This document shows positions 35,437-44,490 of a DNA stretch of 64,000 nt, piece after piece; position 1 is the stretch's first letter; each line of letters starts with the position of its first letter. Source of the DNA: GCA-2706205 sp964215955. Lineage in GTDB: Bacteria; Bdellovibrionota; Bacteriovoracia; Bacteriovoracales; Bacteriovoracaceae. Location of the stretch: NCBI GenBank assembly GCA_964215955.1, contig CAXPDR010000039.1, forward strand, positions 3,240 through 67,239. Direction: 5' to 3'. The notes under the pieces are model-generated. The model searched no databases, was not told where the DNA came from, and was given only the letters and a program-made list of their open reading frames with translations. A program made the position numbers and the translations under genes.

Positions 35437-35963
35437 GATATTCATTGGCAGATATTATAATTGGCTTCATTAAAACTTTTGTCTTACTTGTTGCTTTAGA
35501 AATTTTAACTTCAGCTGTATTTCCTGCAATTGGAATAAGTGGTTTTAAACCGGCATTTAATGTTTTAATCGTTTTATATTTAGCCTTTAAAATTGAAGTT
35601 CCATTTTTACCATTTTTGATTTTATTTTTTCAATATGTTCACTCAACCTTTTCTATCGAAGGTTGGGCCGCTGGAACAATTGTCGGTGTTTTAATGGTTG
35701 TTTTAGTTAGGTATGTGAAAGATATGCTTAATTTCTCTTCGGCCATAAGTACCGTTATTGTCGTTCAAATATTTCAATTTATTTGGTTTTTAGTCATGGC
35801 CATAATTTTATCTCTTAAGTTAGGAGACTTTAATAATTTCTTTTTTATATTCTTTAAGTATATTCCTGAAAGTATTTTTCTTTCTTTAATCTCACATCAT
35901 TTTTTCATGATTCTTGATCGCTTTTGGAAAGTTAATAAAGGCTCACATGGAGTTGCTATCTAA
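35433..35963 (+). CDS. mreD: Rod shape-determining protein MreD
   Basis: A 176-residue hydrophobic protein with about five or six membrane helices, between mreC and the PBP2 gene. Sequence conservation in MreD is weak, so the call rests on topology, size and order. It overlaps mreC (ATGA) and mrdA (TAATG), which points to tight stoichiometric expression of the elongasome proteins. Confidence 0.85.
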   Translation: MRYSLADIIIGFIKTFVLLVALEILTSAVFPAIGISGFKPAFNVLIVLYLAFKIEVPFLPFLILFFQYVHSTFSIEGWAAGTIVGVLMVVLVRYVKDMLNFSSAISTVIVVQIFQFIWFLVMAIILSLKLGDFNNFFFIFFKYIPESIFLSLISHHFFMILDRFWKVNKGSHGVAI

Positions 35964-37957
35964 TGTTTGGTGATGAACAACTTATAAAAATTCATAAGTC
36001 GAGAGGAATTCAAGTTGCAAATATTATTGTTTTTTGTTTTGGAATTGTTCTTGTAAGACTTTGGTATTTGCAAGTCTATAAAGGAGAACTTTATCACTCA
36101 TTCTCCATTCAAAATAGATTAAGAGAAGAGGTCGTTTGGGCCCCCAGAGGAATGATATATTCCCGAAATGATCAGTTGTTAGTTGATAACACTCCAAGGT
36201 TTGATGCGGTCGTTACAAGGCAATTCTTATCAGAAAAGGAAACGACTTTAAAGCGACTTTCAGAAATTTTGGATATGGATATTGATGAAATAAAAAAAAT
36301 CATAAAGAAAAATTCTTTTCAAGCAAGGTATCGACCAATCATTATAAAGAAAAATATTGACCTGGAAGAAGTTGCAAAAATTGAAACGGAAAATGCGTCT
36401 TTACCTGGTATCTCTGTTCAAACTTTTATTAGTCGTGACTATGTTGATAAAAATATTGGAGCCCATGCTTTAGGCTATATTTCTGAAATATCTCAAAATC
36501 AACTTCCTAAGTATAAAAAACGAGACAATATAGATTATAAGTTAGGTGATTTTATAGGTCAGTTTGGAATTGAAGAAATTATGGATAAGACCTTACGTGG
36601 ACGCAATGGCCACGAATTTGTTGAGGTTGATGCTCTTGGAAGAAAGAAGAAATATATAAACACTGATAACTTATTTAAAGGGATAGAAAATAGCAAACCT
36701 CTTCCAGGGAAAAACTTGCGATTAACATTGGATAGAGATATGCAAAAAGTCGCTTATGAGGCCTTAGGTGATAGATCTGGGTCTGTAGTCGCAATAGATG
36801 TTCAAACCGGGGAGCTTCTCACCATGGTTTCGACTCCAGCATTTGATCCATCTCAATTTTCTAGAGGGCTGACTCAGGCTTATTGGTCCTCCTTAATAAA
36901 TAATACTGAAAAACCTCTTAGGGATAGAAGTATTCAAAACCACTTTTCTCCTGGATCAACCTTTAAGCCTTTTACTGCAATTACTGCTTTAGAAGAGGGG
37001 ATAATAGACGAAAAATCTAAGATAAGATGTCATGGTGCTTTTAAGTTTGGAAGACGAGTTTATAGAAGTTGGAAAAGATATGGAACTGAAAAAGTTGACG
37101 TGACAGATGCCCTGAAACATTCATGCAATATTTTCTTTTATAAAGTTGGCGCAGAAATGCAAATTGATGATCTCGCAAAATACGCAAAGCTTTTTGGACT
37201 TGGAGAGAAAACAGGTATTCAACTTCCAAGAGAAGTAAGTGGTTTAATACCAACAGAAGAATGGAAATTAAAAAGAAATGGAAAGCCTTGGCAGCAGGGG
37301 GAAACCTTATCATGTTCAATTGGACAGTCTTATGTTTTAGTTTCAACGCTACAGCTGGCAAATGCCTATGCAGCTATTGCTACGAAGGGGAAACTCCATA
37401 AGCCTTTTATTGTTAAAGAAGTTGTTGATAATCAAGGAAATATTCTTAAAAAGTTTGAGCCGGAGCTTATTCGAAATATTGAGCTTAATGATAAAACATG
37501 GAATCTAATACAAAAAGGGCTTTATAAAGTTGTGAATGATCCAAAGGGGACAGCTTGGTATAGAAGAGGCTTAGGAAATCAGATGGCCGGAAAAACTGGT
37601 ACCTCGCAAGTTATTAAGGCTCAGAGTGAAGAAGATCTTTATGCAAAATGTGTGGATAAAGAATACAAGTACAGGCACCATGCCTTATTCGTTGGATTTG
37701 CACCATTTGATAATCCGAGAATAGCTGTATCAGCTTTTGTTGAGCACGGTTGTAAGTCATCTGAAGCTGCAACTGTAGTTCAAAAAGTCGTGAATACTTA
37801 TATGAAAAAATATTTACCTAATGAGTATGAAGAGAATGTAAAAAAAGAAAAAGCTCAACTTGCAGAAATTAGAAGAAAAGCAATTAGGGCCAGAAAAGCA
37901 AAGGAAGCTGCTGAAGCTGCCCAGACTGAAGAGTCTCAAGAAGATCAAGAGGAATAG
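35963..37957 (+). CDS. mrdA: Penicillin-binding protein 2 (elongation transpeptidase)
   Basis: A 664-residue class B PBP that cross-links side-wall peptidoglycan with RodA. There is one N-terminal membrane helix (about 18-36), a pedestal/dimerisation domain, and the transpeptidase with SxxK STFK (Ser332, Lys335), SxN as SCN in LKHSCNIFF, and KTGTSQ. The C-terminal 40 residues are a Lys/Glu/Ala-rich tail. The start overlaps mreD (TAATG). Confidence 0.96.
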   Translation: MFGDEQLIKIHKSRGIQVANIIVFCFGIVLVRLWYLQVYKGELYHSFSIQNRLREEVVWAPRGMIYSRNDQLLVDNTPRFDAVVTRQFLSEKETTLKRLSEILDMDIDEIKKIIKKNSFQARYRPIIIKKNIDLEEVAKIETENASLPGISVQTFISRDYVDKNIGAHALGYISEISQNQLPKYKKRDNIDYKLGDFIGQFGIEEIMDKTLRGRNGHEFVEVDALGRKKKYINTDNLFKGIENSKPLPGKNLRLTLDRDMQKVAYEALGDRSGSVVAIDVQTGELLTMVSTPAFDPSQFSRGLTQAYWSSLINNTEKPLRDRSIQNHFSPGSTFKPFTAITALEEGIIDEKSKIRCHGAFKFGRRVYRSWKRYGTEKVDVTDALKHSCNIFFYKVGAEMQIDDLAKYAKLFGLGEKTGIQLPREVSGLIPTEEWKLKRNGKPWQQGETLSCSIGQSYVLVSTLQLANAYAAIATKGKLHKPFIVKEVVDNQGNILKKFEPELIRNIELNDKTWNLIQKGLYKVVNDPKGTAWYRRGLGNQMAGKTGTSQVIKAQSEEDLYAKCVDKEYKYRHHALFVGFAPFDNPRIAVSAFVEHGCKSSEAATVVQKVVNTYMKKYLPNEYEENVKKEKAQLAEIRRKAIRARKAKEAAEAAQTEESQEDQEE

Positions 37958-37958
37958 T

Positions 37959-39068
37959 TTGAAAAGGCAAATTTTAGAATTTCTAAAAAAGTATGATTTT
38001 AGTTTTATTGGTAGTATGTATGCCTTATTTTTCTTAGGTGTATTAAACCTCTATTCAATTACTTTTGCTCAAACATCACCAAAGTTACAGAGTGTGTTTT
38101 CCTCTCAGATGAAATGGTTTGTTTTAGGTAACCTAGTCATAATTATTGTAAGTTTGTTCTCTCCTAAAACGATGTTTCGTTTATCCTATTGGGCATATGG
38201 TTTTAATGTCTTTCTGTTAGTACTTGTTCTCGTTATTGGAGATAAAGGTATGGGGGCACAGAGGTGGCTCGTTTTTGGTGGCTTCAGGTTACAACCTTCT
38301 GAATTAATGAAAATCTCTTTAGCCCTAGCACTCAGTCGATATTATTCTAGAGCTAGGCCAGAAAAAGAATTATTTTTAAAAGATCTTATCATTCCTTTTA
38401 TAATAACTATTGTCCCAACGATTTTAATTGTCATGCAACCTGACCTTGGGACGGGGTTATTATTAATTTTAATTTTTTTAGTCATTTCTTTTTATAAGAA
38501 ACTTAGATGGAAATCGATTGGAATTTTAGCATTAATTGGTGTTGTTGCCGGTATGCTTATGTATAATTTTGGATTAAAAGACTATCAAAAGAGAAGAATT
38601 CTAACTTTTATCGACCCTCAGGCGGATGCTAAAGGTTCAGGTTATAATGCAATTCAATCCCAGATAGCTATTGGATCTGGTCGATTCTTAGGAAAAGGTT
38701 TTAAGAACTCTTCTCAAGCTTCTCTTAATTATTTACCAGAAAATCACACTGATTTTGTTTTTTCTATATTTAATGAGGAACATGGTTTCTTTGGGTCAAT
38801 CGTATTAATCTCTCTTTATATTATATTATTCCTGAGGTTTATCTGGCTGTCTGGCTCCGTTTTACGCTTTTATGATTCCGTCTTGGCCATAGGTATAATG
38901 TCCATCTTCTTTTGGCATACTTTTATTAATATGTGTATGGTAATGGGCCTAATGCCTATTGTTGGATTACCTCTTCCATTTATGAGCTATGGAGGATCAA
39001 GCCTAATTACCTTTGCTATTTGTATAGGGATTGCTACTAGCTTAAGTAACTCTAGGAACCTTTTTTAA
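37959..39068 (+). CDS. rodA: Peptidoglycan polymerase RodA (SEDS family)
   Basis: A 369-residue SEDS glycosyltransferase with about ten membrane helices. Hallmarks are VMQPDLGTGLLLILI, the loop with KGSGYNAIQSQIAIGSG and LPENHTDFVFSIFNEEHGF, and the terminal GLPLPFMSYGGSSLI. The frame is open back to 37860 inside mrdA, but the TTG at 37959, 1 nt after the mrdA stop with GAGGA 5 nt upstream, is the sensible start. It pairs with PBP2 for cell-wall elongation. Confidence 0.95.
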   Translation: MKRQILEFLKKYDFSFIGSMYALFFLGVLNLYSITFAQTSPKLQSVFSSQMKWFVLGNLVIIIVSLFSPKTMFRLSYWAYGFNVFLLVLVLVIGDKGMGAQRWLVFGGFRLQPSELMKISLALALSRYYSRARPEKELFLKDLIIPFIITIVPTILIVMQPDLGTGLLLILIFLVISFYKKLRWKSIGILALIGVVAGMLMYNFGLKDYQKRRILTFIDPQADAKGSGYNAIQSQIAIGSGRFLGKGFKNSSQASLNYLPENHTDFVFSIFNEEHGFFGSIVLISLYIILFLRFIWLSGSVLRFYDSVLAIGIMSIFFWHTFINMCMVMGLMPIVGLPLPFMSYGGSSLITFAICIGIATSLSNSRNLF

Positions 39069-39372
39069 TCTGCCCTAATAAAACTCATCATTAAGCAAAT
39101 GGGGCAGGTAAAGGTATTTTGAGTAAATCTCTCTCAATTTTAATTAGATATGAAGTTGTAACTCATTGAAGGAACATACTTAGGTTTGATTAGAAGATGT
39201 TCCAAACTATCAAAGACTTCTAAATTAAAGAGATTTAAAAAACTTTATGAGGGTAAAAGTGAGTATAGATATAATCTAGATTCTTGAAAAAAAAAGACCC
39301 GTTTTATGAACAGGTCTTATAATTTTTATGGCCATGCTCTTTCGAGCAGTATTTGTATTCTATACTAGTGAT
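39069..39372. other. Intergenic region after rodA
   Basis: No gene is seen here. A 6-bp inverted repeat CTGCCC / GGGCAG (39070-39107) with a 26-nt AT-rich loop follows the rodA stop and could be a weak terminator; it lacks a T tract. The far end holds the minus-strand terminator of the next gene. The remainder is AT-rich without open frames or tRNA-like folds. Confidence 0.5.
39287..39318 (-). terminator. Intrinsic terminator of the small secreted protein gene
   Basis: On the minus strand, AAGACC pairs with GGTCTT with one C/A mismatch and a further three pairs inside, followed by nine T residues (A run 39287-39295 on the plus strand). It lies 55 nt after the stop at 39373. Confidence 0.8.
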
Positions 39373-39756
39373 TTATTTACAAATCACAGCATAGCCATCA
39401 ACTCTTAGAGTCATATTTTCAATTTCATCTTCACCAATCATAGAACGCTTTAATTCCAGTTCGAGCTCAGAATGAACAATTGGCTCGTTAAAACTGTCAC
39501 CACTCTCAGTACCAAATTGATCATAATAACGCACTTTCAGTACGCCTGTTCTTTCAGATTTGCGAAATCCAAACGCTCTCCACTTCCATTCATCTGGATA
39601 ATTGAACAATTTTATTTCTTTGAAGCTGTCTGACACATTTACGCTACCGTAACTTTCTTCTTTATCGCTTCCAATCCCTTGAACTTCACAAGTTAGATTG
39701 CTTGCGTGAGCATTGACTATAGAAAGTAAGACTGTGGCAATAAGCAATAATTTCAT
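39373..39756 (-). CDS. Small secreted protein, unknown function
   Basis: A 127-residue product: signal peptide (MKLLLIATVLLSIVNAHA), then an acidic, beta-rich domain with two Cys, near the start (NLTCEV) and at the end (AVICK), positioned to form a disulphide. I do not recognise the family. An ATG at 39768 is in frame, but GGAG (just after it) lies 6 nt before the ATG at 39756, which also gives a cleaner signal peptide. It is monocistronic with its own terminator. Confidence 0.75.
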   Translation of the reverse strand: MKLLLIATVLLSIVNAHASNLTCEVQGIGSDKEESYGSVNVSDSFKEIKLFNYPDEWKWRAFGFRKSERTGVLKVRYYDQFGTESGDSFNEPIVHSELELELKRSMIGEDEIENMTLRVDGYAVICK

Positions 39757-39965
39757 AATTATCTCCATTCATTTAACTAATGTTTTTTAAATATAATATA
39801 TTCATATTATGCCAGAGATAGTGAACAGAACGAGCACTCTTGAAATCATTACAAATCACTGCAAACGAAATATACACGAGAAGCGTATAGAATTTAAACA
39901 CCCCTAGGTAACATATTCAATTGGGCTGCTTTAGCTTTCTTAATATGGGAAAATGAAAGTGTAGA

Positions 39966-39981
39966 AGAGGTGTAAACCTCT
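39966..39981 (+). promoter_or_regulatory. GNRA-type hairpin in the leader of the 40013 gene
   Basis: AGAGGT and ACCTCT form a perfect 6-bp stem around a GTAA tetraloop, 31 nt before the ATG at 40013. There is no T tract, so it is not a terminator. It may stabilise the mRNA or bind a regulator. Confidence 0.4.
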
Positions 39982-40012
39982 GGAATGTAGTAATTAAAAG
40001 GGTGAATTATTT

Positions 40013-40231
40013 ATGTTAAAGTTGCTTTCAGGTATTATGATTATTATGGCTTCAAGCTCAGTATTTTCTTTCGAACATTTAAATTTAAATGGTGCTTTAA
40101 GAACTCAAGATGTTGTAAAAATGAAGTTATGGTATGAAGGAATTGAAGTTCAAAAACAAGAAAAACAAGTAGTTAAAGCTGTTGAATTACCTGAAGAATT
40201 ACTAGTCCCTCTTAGTAAATATAAGTTTTAG
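40013..40231 (+). CDS. Small exported peptide, unknown function
   Basis: A 72-residue product with a signal peptide (about 1-19, MLKLLSGIMIIMASSSVFSF) and a mature part of about 50 residues rich in Lys, Gln and Glu with no Cys. AAAAGGG lies about 9 nt before the ATG. The family is not recognised. It lies 38 nt before the MarR gene on the same strand and could be co-regulated with it. Confidence 0.6.
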   Translation: MLKLLSGIMIIMASSSVFSFEHLNLNGALRTQDVVKMKLWYEGIEVQKQEKQVVKAVELPEELLVPLSKYKF

Positions 40232-40269
40232 ACTGGCCATTTGTTCTAATATCGTACTATTATAGATAA

Positions 40270-40725
40270 ATGAAAAAAGTTGCTGAAATTGGTGGTTTGC
40301 TAAAGAAAATTTATCGAATTTATTCCACAGACTTATTAAATGAGCTACAAACAAGAGGTTTTCTTGATCTTCGTCCGAGTTTTCTCGAAATTTTAATGTA
40401 TATAGCTGAGAATAATGGCTCATCAATCAAAGAGATCGGCAATGCCTGTGGACTTAAAAAGCAAACTATGACGAGTCACTTAAATGAATTGGATAAAAGA
40501 GGTTACATAACACGTAAGCCTGGTGAAAAAGACCGAAGAGAGCTTCACGTTTTTCTTACTCAATTTGGAGAAAAATTTAAATTATCTTTATTAGAAGTTG
40601 TTGAAGATTTAGATCGAGACTATCAAGAAATGATAGGAGAGGTTGAGATTGATAGAATTCTTCATACCCTAAATAATTTCCAAAATAAATTAAATCAAAA
40701 AGATCAGCTTGAAATGAATTTTTAA
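40270..40725 (+). CDS. MarR-family transcriptional regulator
   Basis: A 151-residue winged-helix dimeric regulator. The recognition region (about 55-85) reads SIKEIGNACGLKKQTMTSHL, followed by NELDKRGYITRKPGEKDRRE, whose DRRE is the MarR wing signature. It lacks a Shine-Dalgarno site. The gene is convergent with the rhodanese-like gene, the two stop codons lying 2 nt apart. Targets are not evident; the small upstream gene is one candidate. Confidence 0.9.
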   Translation: MKKVAEIGGLLKKIYRIYSTDLLNELQTRGFLDLRPSFLEILMYIAENNGSSIKEIGNACGLKKQTMTSHLNELDKRGYITRKPGEKDRRELHVFLTQFGEKFKLSLLEVVEDLDRDYQEMIGEVEIDRILHTLNNFQNKLNQKDQLEMNF

Positions 40726-40727
40726 TT

Positions 40728-41258
40728 TTAGGCGACGAAGGTATCTTCATCTTCCTTATTGTGGTTCTTTCTAAAGCCTGGCCAAAACTTATAGCCACCA
40801 GAGATATTATTTAGGTTATGGTAACCCATTTCGTGTAAAGCTTTACACGCAAGTATCGAGCGAACACCTTTTTCTGAAATGACTAAAATAGAATGGTTCT
40901 TTCCTGGGAGTCTATGGTTAGAATTCTCTAACTCCTCAAGAGGAATTCTATAAACTTCTGGAAGTTCAGCTAGCGGCTGGAAGCGGCTCTCACTTACATC
41001 AAGTAAAAAGAAGTTTTTGTCATTATTGTTATAGAACTCAAAGGCTTTTTCAGGGGACATATCAAGATAAGTAAGTTTTTTTGTTATATAATCATCTGAA
41101 AGTTCATCACCATTTTTTAATCTTAGAATCTGTGAGTGAAGAATTTCATTCTCTCTTTGGAATTTTAATTCTTGTGTGAATAGACTCGTTTCAAGAGAAT
41201 AGATTTTCTCTCTCATTTTTCTTAAGTCTTCTTGAATGGCCTCATTAAATATAAACAT
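40728..41258 (-). CDS. Coiled-coil protein with degenerate rhodanese domain
   Basis: A 176-residue protein. The N-terminal 55 residues form a charged helix (EAIQEDLRKMREKIYSLETS). Residues about 65-170 form a rhodanese-like domain (FFLLDVSESRF, then ILVISEKGVRSILACKALHE, then MGYHNLNNISGGYKFW). The catalytic loop should read Cys-x-x-Gly-x-Arg-Ser but has Ser in place of Cys (SEKGVRS), so it is probably inactive as a sulfurtransferase and may bind or scaffold. It is the last gene of a minus-strand series starting at 44423. Confidence 0.8.
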   Translation of the reverse strand: MFIFNEAIQEDLRKMREKIYSLETSLFTQELKFQRENEILHSQILRLKNGDELSDDYITKKLTYLDMSPEKAFEFYNNNDKNFFLLDVSESRFQPLAELPEVYRIPLEELENSNHRLPGKNHSILVISEKGVRSILACKALHEMGYHNLNNISGGYKFWPGFRKNHNKEDEDTFVA

Positions 41259-41303
41259 AACTTTTAAATCCTACTCTATAATTATATAGAACGGATAAAG
41301 TCA

Positions 41304-42194
41304 TTAGAAGAAGGGGTAAATAGTACCAAAATGTATTTGGGCAATGATAATAGAAGTTAACAGCGAAGCAGTTAAGTAAATTGCTCCAATGTAAATACCA
41401 TAACCTAGGTGAGGATGATCTTCTAATAGTCCTTGATTTTTACTTTCTGTAATTTTAAAGACATAGGTAAGGCCATACTTAAAAATAGGTAAAATTAAAG
41501 CAGCAAGTAGAGTCTTTAATACAACTTGAATCATATAAGAAGTAATATCATGGTGCTCATGAGAGAAGCTACTATTGATTATAATAGTGTTTCCAAATAA
41601 AAAACCGGCATAAGCGACACCTAAACCAATGTTTTTTTGTATCATTAAGCTGTTGAACGAGAGTTTTGATACATACTGGAAAAGCTTAGTACTAAAGCCG
41701 AATAGTACAAGAGCAAAAAGCCATAGTATTATGAGAATCACGAGAGAGTTTTCTGACTCTCTAAATATTGTTTTGATGATCAAGGCAAGGCAAATCGCAT
41801 TGGTAAAACTGACAATTCCGTAGGAAGGATTCTTTTTTTTGAGTACTTCATCTTTGTATTCAAAATTAAAGAAAATAATATTTTCCATGATATAAATCGA
41901 TAATAAATAAAAACTAAATCCTATTACACTCCAGACGAAGAAATGAAAGGTACTAATAGAAATCCCTATATATTCATTAAACTCTAAGGTCGAAAATATT
42001 AAAGCCACCCCAATCAATCTGGAAAAAATGTGGAGAGTATCTATATAATTCTCACTGGGATAAATTCTTTTTAAAATTTGTTTTTTATTTGAAGGGTAAA
42101 AGAAAATATGAGCATATTTATACAGAAATAAAGCAAGGCAGATAAAAAGCGTGAATAAAATTCTGATAAGCAATTTGTCGAAAATTTCGTTCAT
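41304..42194 (-). CDS. DUF350-like multi-spanning membrane protein
   Basis: A 296-residue protein with about eight membrane helices in two similar groups of four. The second half has a segment (LMIQKNIGLGVAYAGFLFGN) and a final LGYGIYIGAIYLTASLLTSI that resemble DUF350/YjfL proteins, whose function is not established. AGGAAT precedes the ATG. It lies 7 nt after the secreted-protein gene at 42202 and 45 nt before the degenerate rhodanese gene. Confidence 0.6.
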   Translation of the reverse strand: MNEIFDKLLIRILFTLFICLALFLYKYAHIFFYPSNKKQILKRIYPSENYIDTLHIFSRLIGVALIFSTLEFNEYIGISISTFHFFVWSVIGFSFYLLSIYIMENIIFFNFEYKDEVLKKKNPSYGIVSFTNAICLALIIKTIFRESENSLVILIILWLFALVLFGFSTKLFQYVSKLSFNSLMIQKNIGLGVAYAGFLFGNTIIINSSFSHEHHDITSYMIQVVLKTLLAALILPIFKYGLTYVFKITESKNQGLLEDHPHLGYGIYIGAIYLTASLLTSIIIAQIHFGTIYPFF

Positions 42195-42201
42195 ATTATT
42201 C

Positions 42202-42870
42202 CTATTTTATAAAATTCTCATTTAAGTATGTTTTAATAAATTTCTTTAGATCTACAGGTTCATTTTTTTGTCTGTTAAAGTACTTTGGAAACGCTTCCTT
42301 GGTAATTGAGCCATTGAGACCAAATTCATCATTGCTTCCATAATAAGGGGTTCCATCATCTAAAGCATCTTGAATTTTTGTGTAAACTTGGAAGCTGGGT
42401 TTAAAGTCTCTCCAGCCAAGATATATTGGAATTTGCCGGTAAACCCGAAAAAACTTCCACGTTTTACTCCCGTTAATGTCTACCCAGTTTCCAAAATTAA
42501 TATCTCCAATAAAGATACTGCCAGGAGGAAGAGGAGTGAAATCTTCTTTACCATTATTCTTAAATCTTCTAAAGACTGACATTCCTAGAAAAGGTTTGCT
42601 TTCTTCCATGAATTTTCTAGGAGTTCTTATAATAAGTTCTTCAAATGATTGAAATCCATAAACAACTTTATATTTATGATAATAAGTTTTTATAATGAAA
42701 CCTGTTGAGTGTATATCAGTTAAAATAACTGAAACTGGGGAGCCTGGAATATTTTTAGAGAGACTTTCTTTGCTGTTAACATATTTTATCCCAAATTCAC
42801 TTGGTGATAAGCTCTTGGATAAACCAAGATACAAAATAAGTAGGATCCCGTAGGTAATTAGTTTATTCAT
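42202..42870 (-). CDS. Exported protein of unknown function
   Basis: A 222-residue product with an N-terminal hydrophobic segment (about 5-20) that is either a signal peptide or an anchor, then a beta-rich domain with many aromatics (GSIFIGDINFGNWVDINGSK, KFFRVYRQIPIYLGWRDFKP). No Cys and no motif I recognise. It starts 1 nt after the stop of the HD hydrolase gene and precedes the DUF350-like gene, so all are in one operon and may share a function at the envelope. Confidence 0.65.
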   Translation of the reverse strand: MNKLITYGILLILYLGLSKSLSPSEFGIKYVNSKESLSKNIPGSPVSVILTDIHSTGFIIKTYYHKYKVVYGFQSFEELIIRTPRKFMEESKPFLGMSVFRRFKNNGKEDFTPLPPGSIFIGDINFGNWVDINGSKTWKFFRVYRQIPIYLGWRDFKPSFQVYTKIQDALDDGTPYYGSNDEFGLNGSITKEAFPKYFNRQKNEPVDLKKFIKTYLNENFIK

Positions 42871-42871
42871 C

Positions 42872-44170
42872 TTAAGATTTAATTATCTTTTGAATCTCTA
42901 ATTTTTGCAAATCTGAAAGCTCATTATATTCACAGTGAACTCGATTAACGGTGTGGGAGTGGCTAAATTTCTCAAAAAGATCTGTTGCCTCATTTATATT
43001 TCTAATCATAAGGCTTTCAGGAGTTATACTCGACTCTCTAATAACCTTTAGTGGGTATTTATTTGAGGTATCCTGACTATCTGAGTAGTATTTAGATAGT
43101 CTTCCACTGGATTGGCATTTAATATAATCAATCTTCTCAGATAATAAATAATTTTCAAGAATATCCATTTGATTCAATTGAGCAGGTCCAAATGTTTCAA
43201 ATATTTTTGCTGGTATAGAGTTTCTTACGACTTTTTTAGCCCAGTAATTATCACTTCCTCGCAAGACCCTCCATAAAAAGTGATCATCATGTTTAAGATA
43301 CTCTTCTATATCTGCTGGAATAGAGTATTCACTTGGTGAGGAGGTGAAGTATCTTTCAAGCATTTTTTCACTGCATACAGATTTGTAATGAAAATAAACC
43401 ATTAAAAACATATGGAACCGACTTAGCAGGAAGTCATCAAACGTAGCTACAGCTCTTTCTGAAATCCCAAGATAGGCTTTTGAGTCTACAATTCCGGATC
43501 TGAGGTTATCGATTATCCAATCCAAATCAAACTTGCCATAGCTTACACCGCAAAAATAACTATCTCTTAATAGATAGTCCATTCTGTCACAGTCCATTTC
43601 ACTTGATACGAGCTGATGTAGCATGGGGAAATAGTTTATTCCTTTATGGGTGAAGTATTCTGGAGTATGTGTTTCTCCAATAATGAGTTCTGCAACTTGG
43701 GCCGGGATAATCCCATATTTTTCGCTAACACCTTTAAAAGATTCAGTGAAGCTCGAGTCTATAATCGATTTAATTGTATAGTCTTCATGCGTCGCCTGTC
43801 TTGTCTGATCATGTACAAACATGTCGGGAAGTTTGAGCTCTGAAACTTTTGGCATGACAAATTCAGTCGTGTGGGAAAGAGGGGCATGCCCAATATCATG
43901 AAGTAGACACGCTAGTCTGACTGTTTCTTTCAATCTCTTGATATCAGAGTCATAATGAATATTTTTAAAGACTTGATTAAAAACTTTAGTGGAGATGTCC
44001 ATGACACCTATTGAATGAAGATACCTTGTATGTGTAGCCCCTGGGAAAATATTCTCAGTGAATCCAAGTTGTTTGATACCTTTGAGTCTTTGAAAAAATG
44101 GACTTTCTAGAATTTCAATCTCTTCATCTTGAATTTTTATTGAGCCATGGACAGGATCTCTGATTTCCAT
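42872..44170 (-). CDS. HD-domain phosphohydrolase, dGTPase/SAMHD1-like
   Basis: A 432-residue HD superfamily enzyme. The start MEIRDPVHGSIKI is typical of the YwfO/SAMHD1-like branch. Metal-binding residues are in THTRYLHSIGVM and CLLHDIGHAPLSHTTE, with the third Asp in EMDCDRMDYLLRDSYF. Members hydrolyse dNTPs or other phosphoesters; the substrate here is not known. It begins 1 nt after the glutaredoxin stop and is followed by the exported-protein gene after 1 nt. Confidence 0.92.
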   Translation of the reverse strand: MEIRDPVHGSIKIQDEEIEILESPFFQRLKGIKQLGFTENIFPGATHTRYLHSIGVMDISTKVFNQVFKNIHYDSDIKRLKETVRLACLLHDIGHAPLSHTTEFVMPKVSELKLPDMFVHDQTRQATHEDYTIKSIIDSSFTESFKGVSEKYGIIPAQVAELIIGETHTPEYFTHKGINYFPMLHQLVSSEMDCDRMDYLLRDSYFCGVSYGKFDLDWIIDNLRSGIVDSKAYLGISERAVATFDDFLLSRFHMFLMVYFHYKSVCSEKMLERYFTSSPSEYSIPADIEEYLKHDDHFLWRVLRGSDNYWAKKVVRNSIPAKIFETFGPAQLNQMDILENYLLSEKIDYIKCQSSGRLSKYYSDSQDTSNKYPLKVIRESSITPESLMIRNINEATDLFEKFSHSHTVNRVHCEYNELSDLQKLEIQKIIKS

Positions 44171-44171
44171 T

Positions 44172-44423
44172 TTATGCCTTTATTTTATCTTTATTTTGAG
44201 TAAGCCATTCCATAATATCTCTGGATTCAAACATTGGCTTTCCATCAATATAGAGACAGGGAACAGTTGTTCTACCTGTTGTCTTGATATGGAAGTCTCG
44301 ATTTGCAGGGTCTTCTAAGGTGTTTTTGAAAATAATTTTCTCTGTTAAATCGAGTTTTTTTATATGGGAAACCACCATATGACAAAATGGGCACTGAGCG
44401 TAATAAAATAGTTCTAATTTCAT
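44172..44423 (-). CDS. Glutaredoxin-like protein
   Basis: An 83-residue thioredoxin-fold protein with the redox motif CPFC (residues 11-14) and the cis-Pro segment TTVPCLYIDG, then FESRDIMEWL, which is close to the GST N-domain/glutaredoxin boundary. It probably reduces disulphides or glutathione adducts in the cytoplasm. It is the first gene of the operon that continues with the HD hydrolase; the terminator of the preceding gene lies 10 nt upstream. Confidence 0.9.
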   Translation of the reverse strand: MKLELFYYAQCPFCHMVVSHIKKLDLTEKIIFKNTLEDPANRDFHIKTTGRTTVPCLYIDGKPMFESRDIMEWLTQNKDKIKA

Positions 44424-44433
44424 AGGTTCTTAA

Positions 44434-44462
44434 TAAAAAAAAAGTGGCCGATTGGCCACTTT
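44434..44462 (-). terminator. Intrinsic terminator of the H1-like gene
   Basis: A perfect 9-bp stem AAAGTGGCC / GGCCACTTT with a GATT (minus: AATC) loop. On the minus strand it runs into about nine T residues (A run 44435-44443). It lies 28 nt after the stop at 44491. Confidence 0.93.
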
Positions 44463-44490
44463 TAAAACATAAATATGTGTAATAAATAGA

